From Trochalopteron elliotii (Eukaryota; Chordata; Aves; Passeriformes; Leiothrichidae): 64,000 nucleotides of DNA. Under the pieces are notes generated by a model, which made no database searches, was not told the DNA's origin, and saw nothing but the letters and a program-made list of their open reading frames with translations. Position numbers and translations under genes: made by a program. The stretch covers positions 3,357,607-3,421,606 of the forward strand of contig JANPWX010000028.1 of assembly GCA_024734555.1 (NCBI GenBank), given 5' to 3'. Shown here piece by piece: positions 1 through 14,634 of the stretch (positions are counted from its first letter, which is position 1; the number at the start of each line of letters is the position of its first letter).

Positions 1-3000
1 GGAGCATTCAACAAAGTAGCATATCAAGAGCCCTTAGAAATGCAGATGAAGAAGTTTAGGACAAACACACAGCTAGGAAATTGCTTTTCACTTTCAGACT
101 CAACTAAATACAGTATTTCTAAACAGGCCCAGATTGCCTAACAAACATTCTATTTCAAGCCACCATTTCTAATTCAAAACATTTCATTAACTGAAGTGTT
201 GTCACCACCAAGTTTGTATTTTCCTCATTCCACTAGTCTTGTGATACTATTTATGACTGTCATTAGTCCAAAATTGAATTAAAGCGAATATTAAATCATG
301 CTTTGAAGCAGAGAGGCCATGGCATGGGTCCTCTGGCCTCAGGTGGTCCCTCAGAGAGCAGGACTGAAGGAGCACCCTGCAGAGAAGTGTGAAGTGTTCA
401 GCACTGTCATTGTGAGAAATGGTGAAAACAGATGTGCTTTCCTGATGTGGTGCCAAAAGACAATGCATGTGAGAAGATCAGCTTTCCCTGCAGCATGCTG
501 GAGAATTATTCCTGTCTTCTACCCTGCAGTTTCTTACTGCTCTCCCTGAGGGGGACAGGAGGAAGAACTAACAGCCTGTAAGAAAAAGAAAAATGCTTCC
601 GTTTTTGCATTTGTATTCTTACAAAGTTGGGGAGGGATATCTTGAGCCAGGCAAGGGATGGAAATATGACCATGAAAGATGCTCTCCTTGGACAGACCAG
701 TGGTCTGTCTATTCCTATTTCTCTTTCTGACAGTGGCAATGGGAAAGGTTGTCAAATAAGAGCTTGGGATGCTGACCCCTTTCAGCAGCCTGTTCCAGTG
801 TACACTGCAGGGCACCTTCACATGCTCCTAATCCCAGCAGCAGACAGGCTCAAGGTCACTGTTACCTCAGGGGAGATTCAAGATAGAGAGCAAAGCACCA
901 TTGTAGCATCGTGCAGGATTGTAAAATGCTGCTACCTTCTTGAAGCGTCTCCTTCAGAAGCCGCTCAGAGCAGGCCACAGGAATAGCCATTTCAAGTCCA
1001 TGCACACACAGATGTCTCAGCAGAGGAAAGACAGGAAGGGCCTCCTGCATGATATTTTCCAGCCAGGTTTATTTCAGCATGCCAAAGGGATCATGAACAG
1101 AAGACAGAGGACCATGTGCCGCTCAGGGATTAAGTATGGGGTCAGTGGCCAATGATCTGAGGGCATAGGGGCGGTACAAAGGGCAAGGCAACCTGTAGAG
1201 GGGTCTGAGGGATGAACACTTGGGAAGGGCAGGGTTAAGTGACCAATGAAGGAAGCAATCCAGGGTAGATTGACAGTACTGCAAGACACCATGAAGGAAG
1301 TCTTCTCTTTCAGCCTAGGCAGGAAACCTCTATGGTAAATCTTCCCAGGGCAAAGCCCGAAGTTTCCCTGAGGGGATTTTTAGGGTTTCCACACACCATG
1401 GCACAGCCGTGAGTGCAGCAGCATGGTAGGGTTCCCGGCACCTCTGACCTCAAAGAGCAGACCTGTCCCTAGGAGCTGGAGAGGACATTCAGCCACCCAC
1501 ACCTCGCCCTTCAAGCTGCAGGCAGCAGACATCTGTGTCTTCCTGCATTTGCAACAATACACAGTGTCACCAGTGTGGCAAACACAGATAAGTCTGTTCC
1601 AGTGGTTTCCTAGAGTGGCTGAGAGCTGAAAGTAAGGAAGGAAACACATTTCTCCAGACACAGCCTGGACAGACCTGTGCTGTGCATGCTGTCTGAGCTC
1701 TGCTCTGCTCTCAGGTCACATCCATGCTTTTCATGCAAGCCACCACTCAACGTGTGTTGCTAACTAGCTGCCCTGGCTGAGCTGGAGAGGGCTGAGGGAT
1801 GTCAGTTTGGTTTAGGCTGGGAAGGGCCACAAATATCTGCTGCAAGAGCTGACTACATCTAACAGGATTCACTGCTGACGAGCTAGATGTAGCTTTCCAG
1901 TACTTCAAGTTTGCTTTATGCTGATAGGCAATACTGAAAGCTCTCTCACAGCCCACTGAGCTTCCCCATTCCTGGGCATTATAAATATCCAGATTGTGAT
2001 AACCTGAGAGTTTTCTTCATGGAAATCACTTCTCTGTTGATGTTGGATACATTTGGCACACACTGTCCGGGTCTTTTCAGTCCCTTTAAAAGCAATATCA
2101 TGTATCTGACCTTTTGATACAGCCATAGTGGTGTAAAGGAGCAAGGCTGCAGAAAAAGTGACTTTGGCTGCCGTTAGTTATAAACTCCTTTATGCCATGC
2201 CCTTGTAAAACTGACACCAACATCAACTTGTTAGATTGAAATAGGAACTTTGCCTTCCCAAAGGACAAGCAGAGACACTAGGATTAGTATAGGATTTATT
2301 GTCCTTGTCTTTCATCTGAAAAAGGGAACAAAACTTCCTTTTTTGCACAACTGCTTTTTAACATGTCTGTTTTTCTCTATGTCATAACTAATGTACACCC
2401 CTTAAGGCTTACAACAATAGCTGTGTGTACAACTACCTCTGTTCGTTAAGAGACTGACCTGTGTTCTATTAATATTTATAGATTTAAATTTTTAATACAC
2501 AACAATTCTGCATTATTGAATAGGTGACTTCCTGCATTTTAATGGTTATGGAGTAGGAGTGGGCTCTTTGTAGTTAACATTGCAATAAATTTTTCATGAT
2601 TAAATAAAAAGTTCTTACCCCTAACTTCCTCAGACAAAATCCTCTTGGACAACATCTTGGTGCAATGGTGAAAGATTCTCTTAAGAGATTTATGATTTTT
2701 GTTGCAAGTTTTCTTAGGCAATTTAAATTTATGGTACATAAGGATTTTTTATATCTGGAAATATTTAGTAATTTTCTTTTTAAAGTGACTGAATTATTCA
2801 AACATCAATTTGGAATTATTTACTCAGTTTTGGAGACAACTGGATTCTTACTTTTAAAACTGACCGTCATGTTTTAGTAGATCCATACTGACAAGTGATT
2901 AACAATGTTAACTTGAATTGGCATCTTGGACTAGGACAGGGATGAAGATTCAGTCTTCCATTCACTTACTTTGAAAAGGCTTTAATAGCTGCGTTGTAAA

Positions 3001-3530
3001 GAGCTTCTATTTCGAAAAACCATGTGGGATTTCAAGACTGTTGTGAATGAGTGAATGTGAATCCCTTGTGAATGTGAATGTTTTAAGTTGCTCAAAGAAT
3101 CCCTAGCAAAGGTATCAGCAAAAGCAGGTTTCATATAAAAGGGAAAGCATGACAAAGTTGATTGGAAAAGTTCACTCTATTACTTACTCATGGTTAAAGC
3201 ACATAGAGAAAAATCAGACTAAAATGATGAGACTAAAATCAATCAATCTAAACATAAAATCAACCTAAAATGATTTATGTGGAGGCTGGGGATAGAAAAA
3301 GGGTAAGGATGGGAAAGGGCAAGGATGAAAAGGAATAAGGGAGACTCTCCTGTTGAATCATATGGTTCAGAGTGGACCCCCTTGCCAAACTTAGCCCAGG
3401 ACTTGATCAACAGTTTAGGCTTAGAGGTTTTAAAAGCACTTAAACTTAACAGCACTTAATTGATAGACTAATTTAAACAATTTAACAAAAGATTCTTATA
3501 GAATTTACTATCACAACAATAATTCACCTA
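1..3530. other. Intergenic, no gene recognised
   Basis: AT-rich unique-looking DNA. Short open frames on both strands lack recognisable domains. It holds a purine-rich tract at 3281-3344, two adjacent GTGAATGTGAAT copies near 3054-3078 and an AT-rich patch at 2466-2500. No RNA gene seen. Confidence 0.7.
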
Positions 3531-3533
3531 TAG

Positions 3534-3965
3534 GTATGGGTTTTACCCACACACCTGAGGGCCAGCCTGCAGAGACGTGGCTATAAAAATGAGCGAGACG
3601 GCTGATCGCGGGTGCCTTGAAAAATCAAAAGGGTTTTAATAAAGATGGAAAATAATACAAAAGCAAAACAGCAAAGCCGAGCACAGCACAGAGACAAACT
3701 CCTTGCTGCTACAGCACCTCGAAATGCAAGAAGCAAAAAGCAAAAAGTGTGGAATTCCTTTGTTCTCTCTCTTTTATACCTAAGGGCTTTTTTGGCCCTT
3801 GGCCCAATGAGAAAAACAACAGTCTTTGAGTAACATTTGTAGAGTCCAATCAACACCCCTGGGCTGGCTCTGAGCCAATTGCAAAGAGAAATCCACAGAA
3901 CTTTCTAGCTAACTTCTTAACATGTCAAAAGGTGAAGTGAGACCCTTTCTCTATAAGGAAACATC
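3534..3965 (-). mobile_element. Solo LTR-like element, minus strand
   Basis: Read on the minus strand this block has the order of an LTR. Three ATTGG boxes (complements of CCAAT at 3804-3808, 3846-3850 and 3875-3879) precede a TATA box (GGTATAAAAG, 3771-3780), and an ATTAAA polyadenylation signal (3635-3640) follows about 135 bases later, with a further stretch like U5. It is richer in CpG than the surrounding DNA. No primer-binding site, gag or pol remnant was recognised beside it, so it is probably a solo LTR of an endogenous retrovirus. Family and exact ends are uncertain. Confidence 0.5.
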
Positions 3966-6900
3966 TGCTATAGGTATAGGAATTGCATTACTACATATAG
4001 GCATAACTTAATTATGAATCTAATGTATTTAAGAACCTAAGATATAAACATTCATAGTCCATTTGCTATCATATATTCACATTTACACTGGCCTAAAAGA
4101 GTATGTATGAAGTATATTTCCATTATCTGCTTTCTTTTGTATCTATTTTTTATTTGTAACTTTTCAACAGAAATAAGTCCAGTTCAGCTTATATAATTGT
4201 TGGAATATAGTTATGCCTGTGAGCCAAGGATTCAGCTGATGGATCTACCACAATAATTCCTTATTTGCAATGTATCACAGCTTTATTTATCCTCAATGAA
4301 TGTAAAGAAAGATTAAATTCTTGCAATCTGTGCTGAGGAGTTAGTGTTGCTTTGGCAGTACCTCACACTAGTTGAAGAAATTTGAGCATGTGTAAGCCCT
4401 ATGAGCTATATTTCAATATTCAGGGTGATCAAGAAGGATCAATAATTCATTGCTGTGTATTCTGAACTTGGATCATGGTACCATCACATAAAGTGCATCA
4501 CAGAAGATTTCTCTAGATTTACAGAAGATTTCTCCATAAAAGAAGAAATGTTTAATGAGGAATTTGGACACAAAACAATTCTAATTTTGTTATCTACTCT
4601 GTGGTGTATCTGCATCCTAGTGACAGTCAGATAAATGTACTTGTACATAGTATAGATAATAAACATTTCATGGCATTTGATGAAAGAGATTACACTATTT
4701 TAGATTCCTTCCTGATATTGTTCTCATGTTGCCTTCACTGAAACTGTTGGTCAGGAGACCATTAAGAAATTAAATGTGTTCCTAATGCAAAACAACAATA
4801 CCACTATGCCAGATATGCTATACCTAAAGCAATTATAATTATTAATATAATATTCAGGATGTAATGTTTAATTTTAAGTTCTGATTTCCCAGCCCTGAAA
4901 TCCACCCCATCCTGGGAATCTCAATTTAATTTTCATTTTTCTATCTTCATTTGCAAACATGTTGTTTTCCCTTGGCACACGAGTCAATTTAATAACCTGA
5001 TCAAATATCAGAATTTCTGGTATACATGGACTATAATAAATTTATGCCATTTTCCTGAAATTTGTGTCAAACCAGCGTAACACTTCAAGAGAGGCATGGC
5101 TATATTTCATATCTGAACACTATATAAAATATTAAGACACCCTTTCTCATTACACAGTGATATAAAACAAATACTAGGCAATAACATTTCCTTGCATCCT
5201 CAAAAATGCAAGCTGGCAAGCTCTCCTGGGATATGACTAACAGCTTTTCAGCTGGGGGTACTTACAAATGAAATGATTTCTTTAGCTATTAACCTTTGAT
5301 GACATCAGTATTTCCCACATTTAGGACACAACAAGGTCTGGCACTGGATATGGAGGAGGAACATGCACTGACTCACACTGCAAACAGCCATACCAAAACA
5401 GAGTCTTTTGGGTGACTTTAGCTTCCATGTCAACACCTAAGCAAAAGCCAGGTTTTCAGCAGCAGTCAAGAGCTTGTGGCTCCCACAGCCATGTTATGAG
5501 GAGTTTTTTAGAAATATTCAGGCACCAGCTCCTCTGAAAAATCTACTTATTGTTTCAGGTGCCGGAAACAGCTTTGGTCTTCTAATGAGTTGTCCCCCTT
5601 ACAGCCATTTCCCAGCCCCAGGGAACAGTGGCTCAAAGGCTCTGCCTTACTCTGCCATTTCTCTGCCATTATGTTCACTCACCCCTTCCCTCTCAAGCCT
5701 TTGGTGCCTGTGTTTTATTCCTGCCACAGCTTGTTCCTGCTCCAGCAGTAAGTGTGGACTTCTTTATTTTGTGCTTGACCAATGGAGAGGTATTCCCTTC
5801 CTGCTAAAACCCTCTGGGCATGACTCCAACACAAGAAATGTCTGTTTGCAAATCACCCTAGTGCTGGGAGACGATAGATGACCTTTCACAATATTGGGTG
5901 AGGTATTGATGAAAGTCATTGATCCCATTTTTGAGTGACTGTCTCACCCAGGTAGACAAGTGAAATGAAAAATTTGTCATGTCTGCAAAAGTCTGTGCTT
6001 TTTCAGAGACATTAGAAGCCTTTTGGGGGCTTTTTGTTGACCTTTTGGGCTCAACAGGGTGAAAAGAATTTGTAATATTTTTCATATGTGTGGAGGGTTT
6101 TTGTTTGTTTAGCTGGGTTTTTTAAGAGCCTTCTTCTATGCAAATAAATTATTTGTTTCCTTGTTTGGGTTTTAGATAGACCAAAGACAACTGGATATCA
6201 CTCAGCCCTTTATTTGTGAGCAGCCCTCAGTGACAGGGCCACTGCTCCCCCAGGTAGGCAATCCTTTGTAGATGAGACTACAGGACCTGTGAGCATGTTT
6301 TCTAAGGTTAGGTCTACACATTTCATACACAGTGTTCTGTTTTGGAAGAAGCTGTTCTAGCTTTTTTAAGGTATGACCACCTAAAGGATTCAGCTGTTAT
6401 TTCTTTATGTTATTTTACTGGCACATCATTAGAGACTTGTCTTCTTGACATTAACAGATAATTAAGACTGGATCCCAACAGTAAGTGATAAAAACATATC
6501 ACCTCATAAGTCAGCTATTAATATTTTCAGACTCAAAACCATAACATATGCTGCTACCTGAAAATAAATGTTCCATAAAACTGTTTTCATTTCTTTTTGA
6601 GCTGCACTGCATATATGTTCTGATAGTATTATAGCTGGTTAGGTGAAGTTATATAATGTCAATCTATTTCTGAGGGAGCACAGAGGCGAATTTCCAGCAA
6701 TGACATACAAACAGTAATCATCAGAAACTTGCCTATAAATAATGGATTTAGCATTCATGCATGCTAAAGTGGGGTAATGAAGATGCTTGCTTTGGCAGCT
6801 GAATTTGTGATTAAATGGAAAAAGAACTCTGTATTTCAGTCCACGATCTGCAAAAGCCAAACACATCTCTAGTACCTGGGCAAGGAGCTATGCATCAGAA

Positions 6901-8520
6901 CAGGTTGCTGGGAGGGTACAACAGAGAGTTTAAATATATATTTTCAGGCAGAGAACACAGCAGTTAATGAGTTGGCTGAGAAAGTATCAGTTCTGCAAAA
7001 AATATGAATGTTGAGAAAATCTTTTCACACTGAAACCAAACAAACCAATCAATGCTGACTCTGTACAAAGGGTTTCCTACATGAGAAATGCTCAGTTGCC
7101 CAATAGCTCCATCTGCCAAAGGATAATTCTGCTTTCCCTCTCATTCAGAATGCTTTGTGACACTTGCTATACTGCTTATGAGACATGATCACATTTCACT
7201 TTTTGTTGTCTGATAAACTTCAATTTACACATTTAGTACGGTATAAGAAAACTTTCTTTGTTAAGGTCAGCAACACCACAGTCAGCTTTCAGAAAACACT
7301 CCCCTTAGCCTACAGATAACACTGTGCCTCATTGCTCTCCTTGCCAATACCTCAGGCTGCAAATCATCACTTAGGTTATCTGAGGCAAACCAGTCCTATC
7401 TTTGTGTCCAGTCAGCATTCTCCTTTTAGCCTCATCCCTAGGGTTCTGAATATTCTTGTTTAGTGAATAACAATTGAAAAAGAAAAACATTCTACAGACT
7501 GAAACATGTGTCACTGAAGTCCTACTCTCTTTATAATACTCCACCTTTAGAACAAAACCAAGCACATCCCCTCACTGCAGACCCACAGTTTGAACATTCA
7601 CATCTGGAAGTTAACCATGAACAAGCACAGCCAGGTCCAATAGAAATGTTAGAATCTATATTCTCTCCTCTCCCCTGCTATTACCCGCTAATGCCTGACA
7701 AAACGGAAATGTGCAGCAAGGTAATAAAGTTTTTCTGGTTTAGTAAATGAAGAGTCAGAGTTTACTTGTCACCTAATTAACAAAATGTTAAACAGGAATT
7801 TGGGACTCCCATGTCCCTGAAATGCCTGAATTTTAGCCTTGTTGATAAAAAGAGAGAAATGTGGCACAAAGCACAGTTCAAGCTGAGCCTCCCCAGCTGG
7901 GACACAGAGTTCTCATTTCAGAGCTCTGGCTCCAGAGCAAAGCCCAGACTCACCCATTCTGTCACCTGCAATGCTTAAGCATTAATGCCAGCCCCTGCAG
8001 CCTGGAGAGGTCATAAAAACTGAGCATGCTGTCAACCCATCCTCCTTGGGAGCAACTGCAGACTTCCACTCACCTCTGCCAAAGAAGGAAAGAGATTCCC
8101 TGCGTAGGCATCTCCATGGTCAACAAACACATCTGGTCACCTCTCACATCACTGTCAGGGAAATATGCTGGCACCAAATGAAAGCAAAAACCTTTCCTGA
8201 TCAGACCAATAAAGTCTGAAAATTGTCTTGTGGTGGATGCCAGAGAGATTCTGAATATTTTGGCAGAAACAGCGGCTTTTTTCTAGGTGGGAATCAGCCT
8301 ACATAGTATTTATGCAAACATTTCCTCACTTGGTCTGTAACCACCCCTTCACAGCAAAGCAGTTCAGCGTTATCACCAATTCTTTAGATAGTTGTGAGTT
8401 AAAATACTACCACTGCCTAAAATAAAAGGAATTTCAATCACAGTGCTCCGTGAAATGAAAGAGGTGGATGCCAGTTTGACAATTTAAGCTGATAGCTGAG
8501 ATATGCCTCTCCAGCATTTT
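3966..8520. other. Intergenic, no gene recognised
   Basis: AT-rich. It includes a 21-bp tandem duplication at 4500-4534 and a G/T-rich patch near 6090-6125. A 135-codon open frame at 5474-5881 has no domain, and its composition looks like chance. Nothing else supported. Confidence 0.7.
4500..4534 (+). repeat. 21-bp tandem duplication
   Basis: ACAGAAGATTTCTC occurs at 4500-4513 and again at 4521-4534, a period of 21 bases with 14 identical positions at the start of each unit. Minor local duplication. Confidence 0.8.
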
Positions 8521-11500
8521 TGGCATCTGGCCTAGGGAGGAAGGAACGAGAAGAAAGGACAAAGAGAAAGAAGGGGTAAAGGAGGAGGAACATGATCCAG
8601 TTCATTTAATATAATGACAGAAATCCCTGGAGGGGACAGTGATTTACATCTGCAGGCACTTCAGAGCCAGTATTAATAACAGGTACACAGTTGTACAACT
8701 GATACAGCTGCTCAAAGAGGGAATGTGACTGAAAGAATTCTATCTAGCATAATAAAAACAATCAAATCTGCAGGTCAGAAATGCAATGGAAGGATAGTAA
8801 CTGGTAAGCCCAAAATTACTACTTTGGTTAGCAGCCAAGATAAAGAGTTGGTCATAAGTTATCTGCAAGTAAAATTCAGGAAACAGGTATTTCTGCATCC
8901 ACACCTGAACTGAAAGCAGCAGTGTGTGAAAATTGATCAGCTATGCATGCAGGTATAAAAATACATAGACAAAGATTCCTGAGCCCTCTCCAAGCACAAG
9001 ATCAGGCATATAAGAGAACAGCATCAGCATCAGCACATTAGCATCAGCAAAGAACCCTTTTTTGGTCCAGATTCCTGAATAAGGCACTGGAGAGAACTGT
9101 TTTGAAAAGCCTCAAAACATTAGCTCAAACTGAAGCAGAGCTATGTTCTCAGACTAAAAGAAGTATACTGCTGCAGGTAGGGGGGTGTGGGGATATCAAG
9201 GATTCAGAAAGTTACTAAGGCAGGAAACTTGTAGGCATTGCTGGACTGCCTAAGCAGCACATGAATACAGCTGAAGCAAGAACATTGCAAAAGCTGAGGA
9301 ACACGGAAGTATATGAAAGCAAACACTTCACATCAGTATTTAGCTCACACTTACACCCAATCTAGCAGAACATTATGGAAAATTTAGAATGCCAGGCAGC
9401 ATTACTGTTCACAACAAGGAGGTTTGCCTTAGCATACTGGATACTGCAAGCTCTCCCCTCAGTGCAAACAGCCCCATGTAATCAAATGGGGAAGAAGGAA
9501 AACATTCCCATGAAAGACCATATTCGTAAATGCATCAAGCAACATGTCGGGAGTTGAGCAAAACATTTTTTTGCAGAACCCAAACTGGCCAAAATAAAGA
9601 ACTACTGATAACTGGAAAACATGTCATTTAGTAAGCTAAGTAAGAATCACTTATGGGTTATACTGTCGAGATCAACATATTCAGGGCCAATATGGCAAAC
9701 AGGAATCACTTGTAACCACAGTGGTTCCAGGTTTCTAACCCTCTGTTGAGAGAGACTTCTACATTTCCAATATGCAAGAATTAGAGACAAAACAGAAGGC
9801 ACTGAAATGCCTTTGGCCAAGCTGTAAAGATTGGCAAGTACCGGCTGTAGTCTGGTCTTTCTGTCCTTTAAGCAAATGACCACAGCTAATGCAATAAGTC
9901 ATCCTGGTATTCAGGGCTTTTTTGTGGCCAACTGGTGATGCGCCCCTTCTGGAACTGAAATAGCTCAAAAGAAACTGGCCCATGAAAGAAAGGCTCATAT
10001 ATAATCTCTAAGAAAAGATGCTTTGCTTGTCAACTACTATAAATGCCACTTATTCAGACGAAGTGTGTGATAACAGAGAAAGAATATCTTTCAAACCATC
10101 AGTTTTCTCCAGTAATGCCCAGGTATCCTCCGTGATATCAAACATGTGCAGGTGGTGTGACAGGATCACCACGGATAGATGCTTGATTCTTCTGGAATGG
10201 CCATGGCAGTCTGGAAGTCTTTCTTCATCCTCACATTGCTTGGGGATTAAAATCCTGGGAAATGCCAATTTATCTAGTGGGCGCTGGTTAAAACAGAAAT
10301 CTATAAACATTACGTATCATGCACATCAATGCCATGGCAAAAAATGGTTCAAAATGTAAACTCAGTGAGAGCAAGCTGCCCACAGAAACATGTGATACTG
10401 CTTCAGGCCATGGTGCCTCTGCACACCAGAGCAAGCCATGCTGTTTGCAGTGACTTCCTGTTTTCCATTTGCCATTATTTGTCTTCTGGTAATTTCTCTA
10501 TCACTCTTTTTAAAAAGAATTAATCTCCCTGAACATGTTCCCTTGTTTTTACAAAGGCAGATCTTCAGATTCAGTTTAAGCAAGCTGTCTGTGCTCCGTG
10601 CAGAGACAGCTGATAAGTTCTGTATTGTTACTGTAATCTGAATCACTGTAGACTGGTGATTTAATATTTTAATGTAATTTTATACACACCTACAATAAGC
10701 AAATGCATTTAGAAATAAAAATTGTTTCAAAGTGCCACCAACTGTTGTTTTTGCAAACTGCAGTTCAAAGAATGTATTTTTTAAATGCTTCTACTGGATG
10801 TTTTAGCATTTCTGTTGTAGCACACAACTTAAAAGAACAAGTGCACATTATTCTTCTCCCAAGCTAGATAAGCAGTAGATCCCATTACAATATCTCCCCT
10901 ATGGCTGAGTTTCAAAGGCAACATAATGCAGTATACCAGATACGCCTTTTCTGTTGTTTATAAAATTCTGTATTTCATCTTTGTTTTAATGGCAAGTCAA
11001 TTTTCAAAATCTCCAAAATAATCTGAGAGAACCAAGCACTAGAAGTTTGCATTGCCTTTAAAATATGTCTGTTATTAGGGTTGTGTGAGTTCATAAGCAT
11101 TAGGTGTGTGCTAAGAACAACATGCTCTAGTGGTCTGCTTTCATCTCCTCAAACTTCCACTCTTCTCAAAATTTGCTTTCTAAGTTCCCTCACCTCCTGA
11201 ATTTTCATTTCTTATTCAAGCTGGGCTTCCCACAATAAGAAACTCTTTTATGATCTGCTGACAGTAAGCAAAGAAACAGGATCATAAAGTTTACCAGAAA
11301 AGCAGAGTGGCATGAATCTCTTTGTGCCACAAACAGGGTAAGTAATGAGAAAACAGAAGTTTGTCATGAGACAGTCCTCCAGGAGACTGAATGGTTACAG
11401 TTCCCAGTGAGCTGATCCCCATAAATACCAGCTCTAAATCAATTATCTTTGCTTGCTGTGATATATGAAATGCATCAACTATTAAACAAATCAATGTGAC

Positions 11501-14500
11501 CCCAAAGATTCCTTGGCTTAATATCTTATTATTTTGGGACTATAGGCTGATTAGACATTTAAATAATTTTCTGTGATAGCATCTGCATTATTTGAATAGG
11601 CCAGATTGTGAACACAAATCTTTATATTTCTCCAGTGCTTTATTTGCCAGCAATGATGATAATAAAATTAACAGCCTTCCCTTGCTTTTGCTGATACCAT
11701 TTGGCTTTTCCAGAGAGGTCAAAGTAGGCATTTTACTGGTTGGAAATGAAATATGCCACACCAGGTTTGAGTTATTCAGCTATTGACTTGTGGGAACATT
11801 CATTTCAGTGAATAGTAAGTTATTCCAATGTTCTCAGTCCAAATTGATCCAACAGAATGAGACCCCCTTTGAAGTCTGAACTCCTCCACAAATTTTCTTT
11901 CAAAACTGCAGCTCTGAACTCTTGTAGATGTAGTGGGTAATTGGTGCTGATTGATTTCTGAATGTGCAGATGGAAGAACAGGGAGAGGAATGACGCAATG
12001 ACATGAGGGGATGCAAAGTTCAAGAACACCATAGGCATGTGCCAAGGTGCTTTTCCTAAAACAAATAATGTGACTGCAAAAAAGCCAATGAGGAAGAAAA
12101 AAAATCAAAGATATAGCTGAAAGGTGAAACAAGGAGATTGTAGCCTGGAACTGTTGGTGAGATGGCTAGAGGAAAGAGGAGTTTTCAGCAAAACAGCACC
12201 TGCTTAAATGTAGGAGATGAAGGAGAGCACAGAATTGTAGAAGTTCCTAACCATATAGAAAGAAATCTGCTCAATTTGCTGTTCTGAGAGAGAAGGATCC
12301 CAAAGCAGCCCATATTGACAAAACAGTAGGCATCTGAATCATGCATCAGTTCCTTTTTCTTGATGAAAGTTTCAAAAGAAACAAATAAATAGTTTGATTA
12401 AGAAAAACAATGATTTATGATATCCTCAGTTTTCCTTACATGAGGAATTCAGGTTTTTTAGATTATTTCAAAGGATTGAAATATTTTCTGACTGTTTCAA
12501 ATTATTAGAGACATCCAGGATCTCAAAGCCATCATTGCCTTTTTGCCACCACAGTAAGAAATGCCTTTATTTCCATTCACTATTTCACAAGTAACTGTGT
12601 TATTATCAGCTACATAAATCAAAAGTGCAGTACACTATGACTTCCTACTTTTGGCTGATCTTACATAGTTCTGACTCTGATTGCCATTGCCATATGAAAG
12701 TCTTACATTAAATAAAAATAAGGCTGGAATTTGCAACTTGCATTACAAAAGCAATTGAGAACAGAATGACATGATGACAATTGCCAAACAGAACAAAATC
12801 TTAAGAATTTGCAGGGTAAAATACCAGGTTTCCATGGCCCACACTATTGAAGTTCTGCAGTTTTGTTTTCCTTTCTAGTTTAGATCTCAGAAAACCTAAT
12901 TATGATTCATTAAATGACACTTCTGGTATCAACTTAGGTCAAAACAAATAAAGCTTATATTGTTTTCCTTACCAAGCAGTAAATCTGAATTTTGTAGAGC
13001 TGCAGCCAAAGCCTACTGCCCCTATTTAACATTGCTTTATAAAAAATATGTCTTTTTAATTTTCCTTGTTTCCTAATCTATTGCTTTGGCATCTTCTCCC
13101 CACTTCAAAATGAATACATCCCACTATTCATTAACACAGTGTTGAATATCAGTGCTTCCTTTGGTAGCAAACCACCATTACTGTAGTGTGCAATGTGGGT
13201 TGAGTCTTATTAGGAGACATTAGGATTCTTCATATCATTGCAACAAGGGAGACATTTTTACAGGGAAAATCTAATGTCTGCCACAAATGTTGAGTTGCAG
13301 AGGCAACCAGACTAAGGCAACCTTCCTAGTTTTTGCTGCAGCAGCAGAGGTTCTGCCATGTGCAGCACCAAGTCCTGTGTCCTGCCCCAGCACAGACCAG
13401 GCTCTCTGCATGTATTGCTGGCTGGATGTTGACCCCCACATTCCTCTTATCAGAGAGACTGCGAGTCTTTCATTCTCACTAATGAGGAGCAAGACAGGGT
13501 GAACAGGTTTGGGACTTCACTGAGACTCCCACATCACAAAAAAAAATGCATTTTGCACCATACAGTCACATCACCCATCAGAGAGGTGGTTATCACACAG
13601 AAGCTGAACTCAAATGTTACTTCAAGCTGATTTCCAAGCTTCCCAAAGCCTCGAATTTCTGACTTGTCTGCAACAAATGAAGCAATTCTTTACTTCATCA
13701 CTCTGATTATTCCAAACCCACTTCTGCTGAAGTGGCCAGGTATCCTTTAAACCCAATATAAATCTCATACTATAAACCTCTTAATTTAACTTTCCTCATG
13801 GCTATTTGAGGAGCAAATAAATATCCTCCTGTTTTTCAGAAACATGCCTTTGCAATTAAACCTTTTATTAAGTCCTTAGATTAGTAAGAGCAGTACTGTC
13901 ATATGAATACTCTATTAGCATGAAAAAAAATAGTTAGGAAAAAAGGCATGGAATATTCCTGCCAAATGAAAATCCTTATGAAGATCATAGGATCCATGGG
14001 GCTTGCCCAGCACAAAAGGAATATTTATTGAATTGTACTGCATAATTAATAGGACAACAATAATAGTAGCAGAATTGTAACACTTTGCTTTCATACATGC
14101 TAAGGCAAAACTTGGCCTTGATCAGTAATCTAACCAGATTTGTTTTAGTCCATCAATTTTGCTTTCCAGCACATTGTATCCCTCCAGTAACTACACTTGA
14201 ACAGGTGAAAAGTTTGCTGTTTCCATTCATGCTGTCTGTTAATGTTTTCTGCTGGGCTTTTCCACACTCCTGGCAACCCCTCATATTTCTTACTTCATTA
14301 GTCCAACCCCTATTTACTCTAATTCCTGTGTTTCTCTAATACTGTTTTAGAGTAATTCATTCTGATAGCCAAACAGCACACTGCCAAAATCAGGTCACCC
14401 TTATTTTGTTAACATGTGGTGGTGGCCAGTGGCATGACAAAGCAGGATCCAGATTCTGCTGGGATTTTAATATATATGGTGATTCTCCCTGCTCCCGTTT

Positions 14501-14634
14501 ATATACAATACTTAAAAGGGCAGGTCTATGCCTTCACTGCCTTGATAAGTAAAGCTACCTTTCCAAATTCAGTCATCACTATTTATTAATCCCTCGTGGC
14601 TGTGTCCAGAAGTCCTTCTGCATTAATGCAAAGA
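8521..14634. other. Intergenic, no gene recognised
   Basis: AT-rich. It contains a purine-rich tract at about 8531-8591 and short AGCATC/ATCAGC repeats at 9021-9049. Overlapping short open frames at 9647-10646 and 11800-12132 show no family resemblance. Confidence 0.7.

Noticed and set aside
5474..5881. 135-codon plus-strand frame
   Set aside because: Composition resembles random translation (rich in S, P, L, C), with no domain, no family match I recognise and no splice or promoter context.
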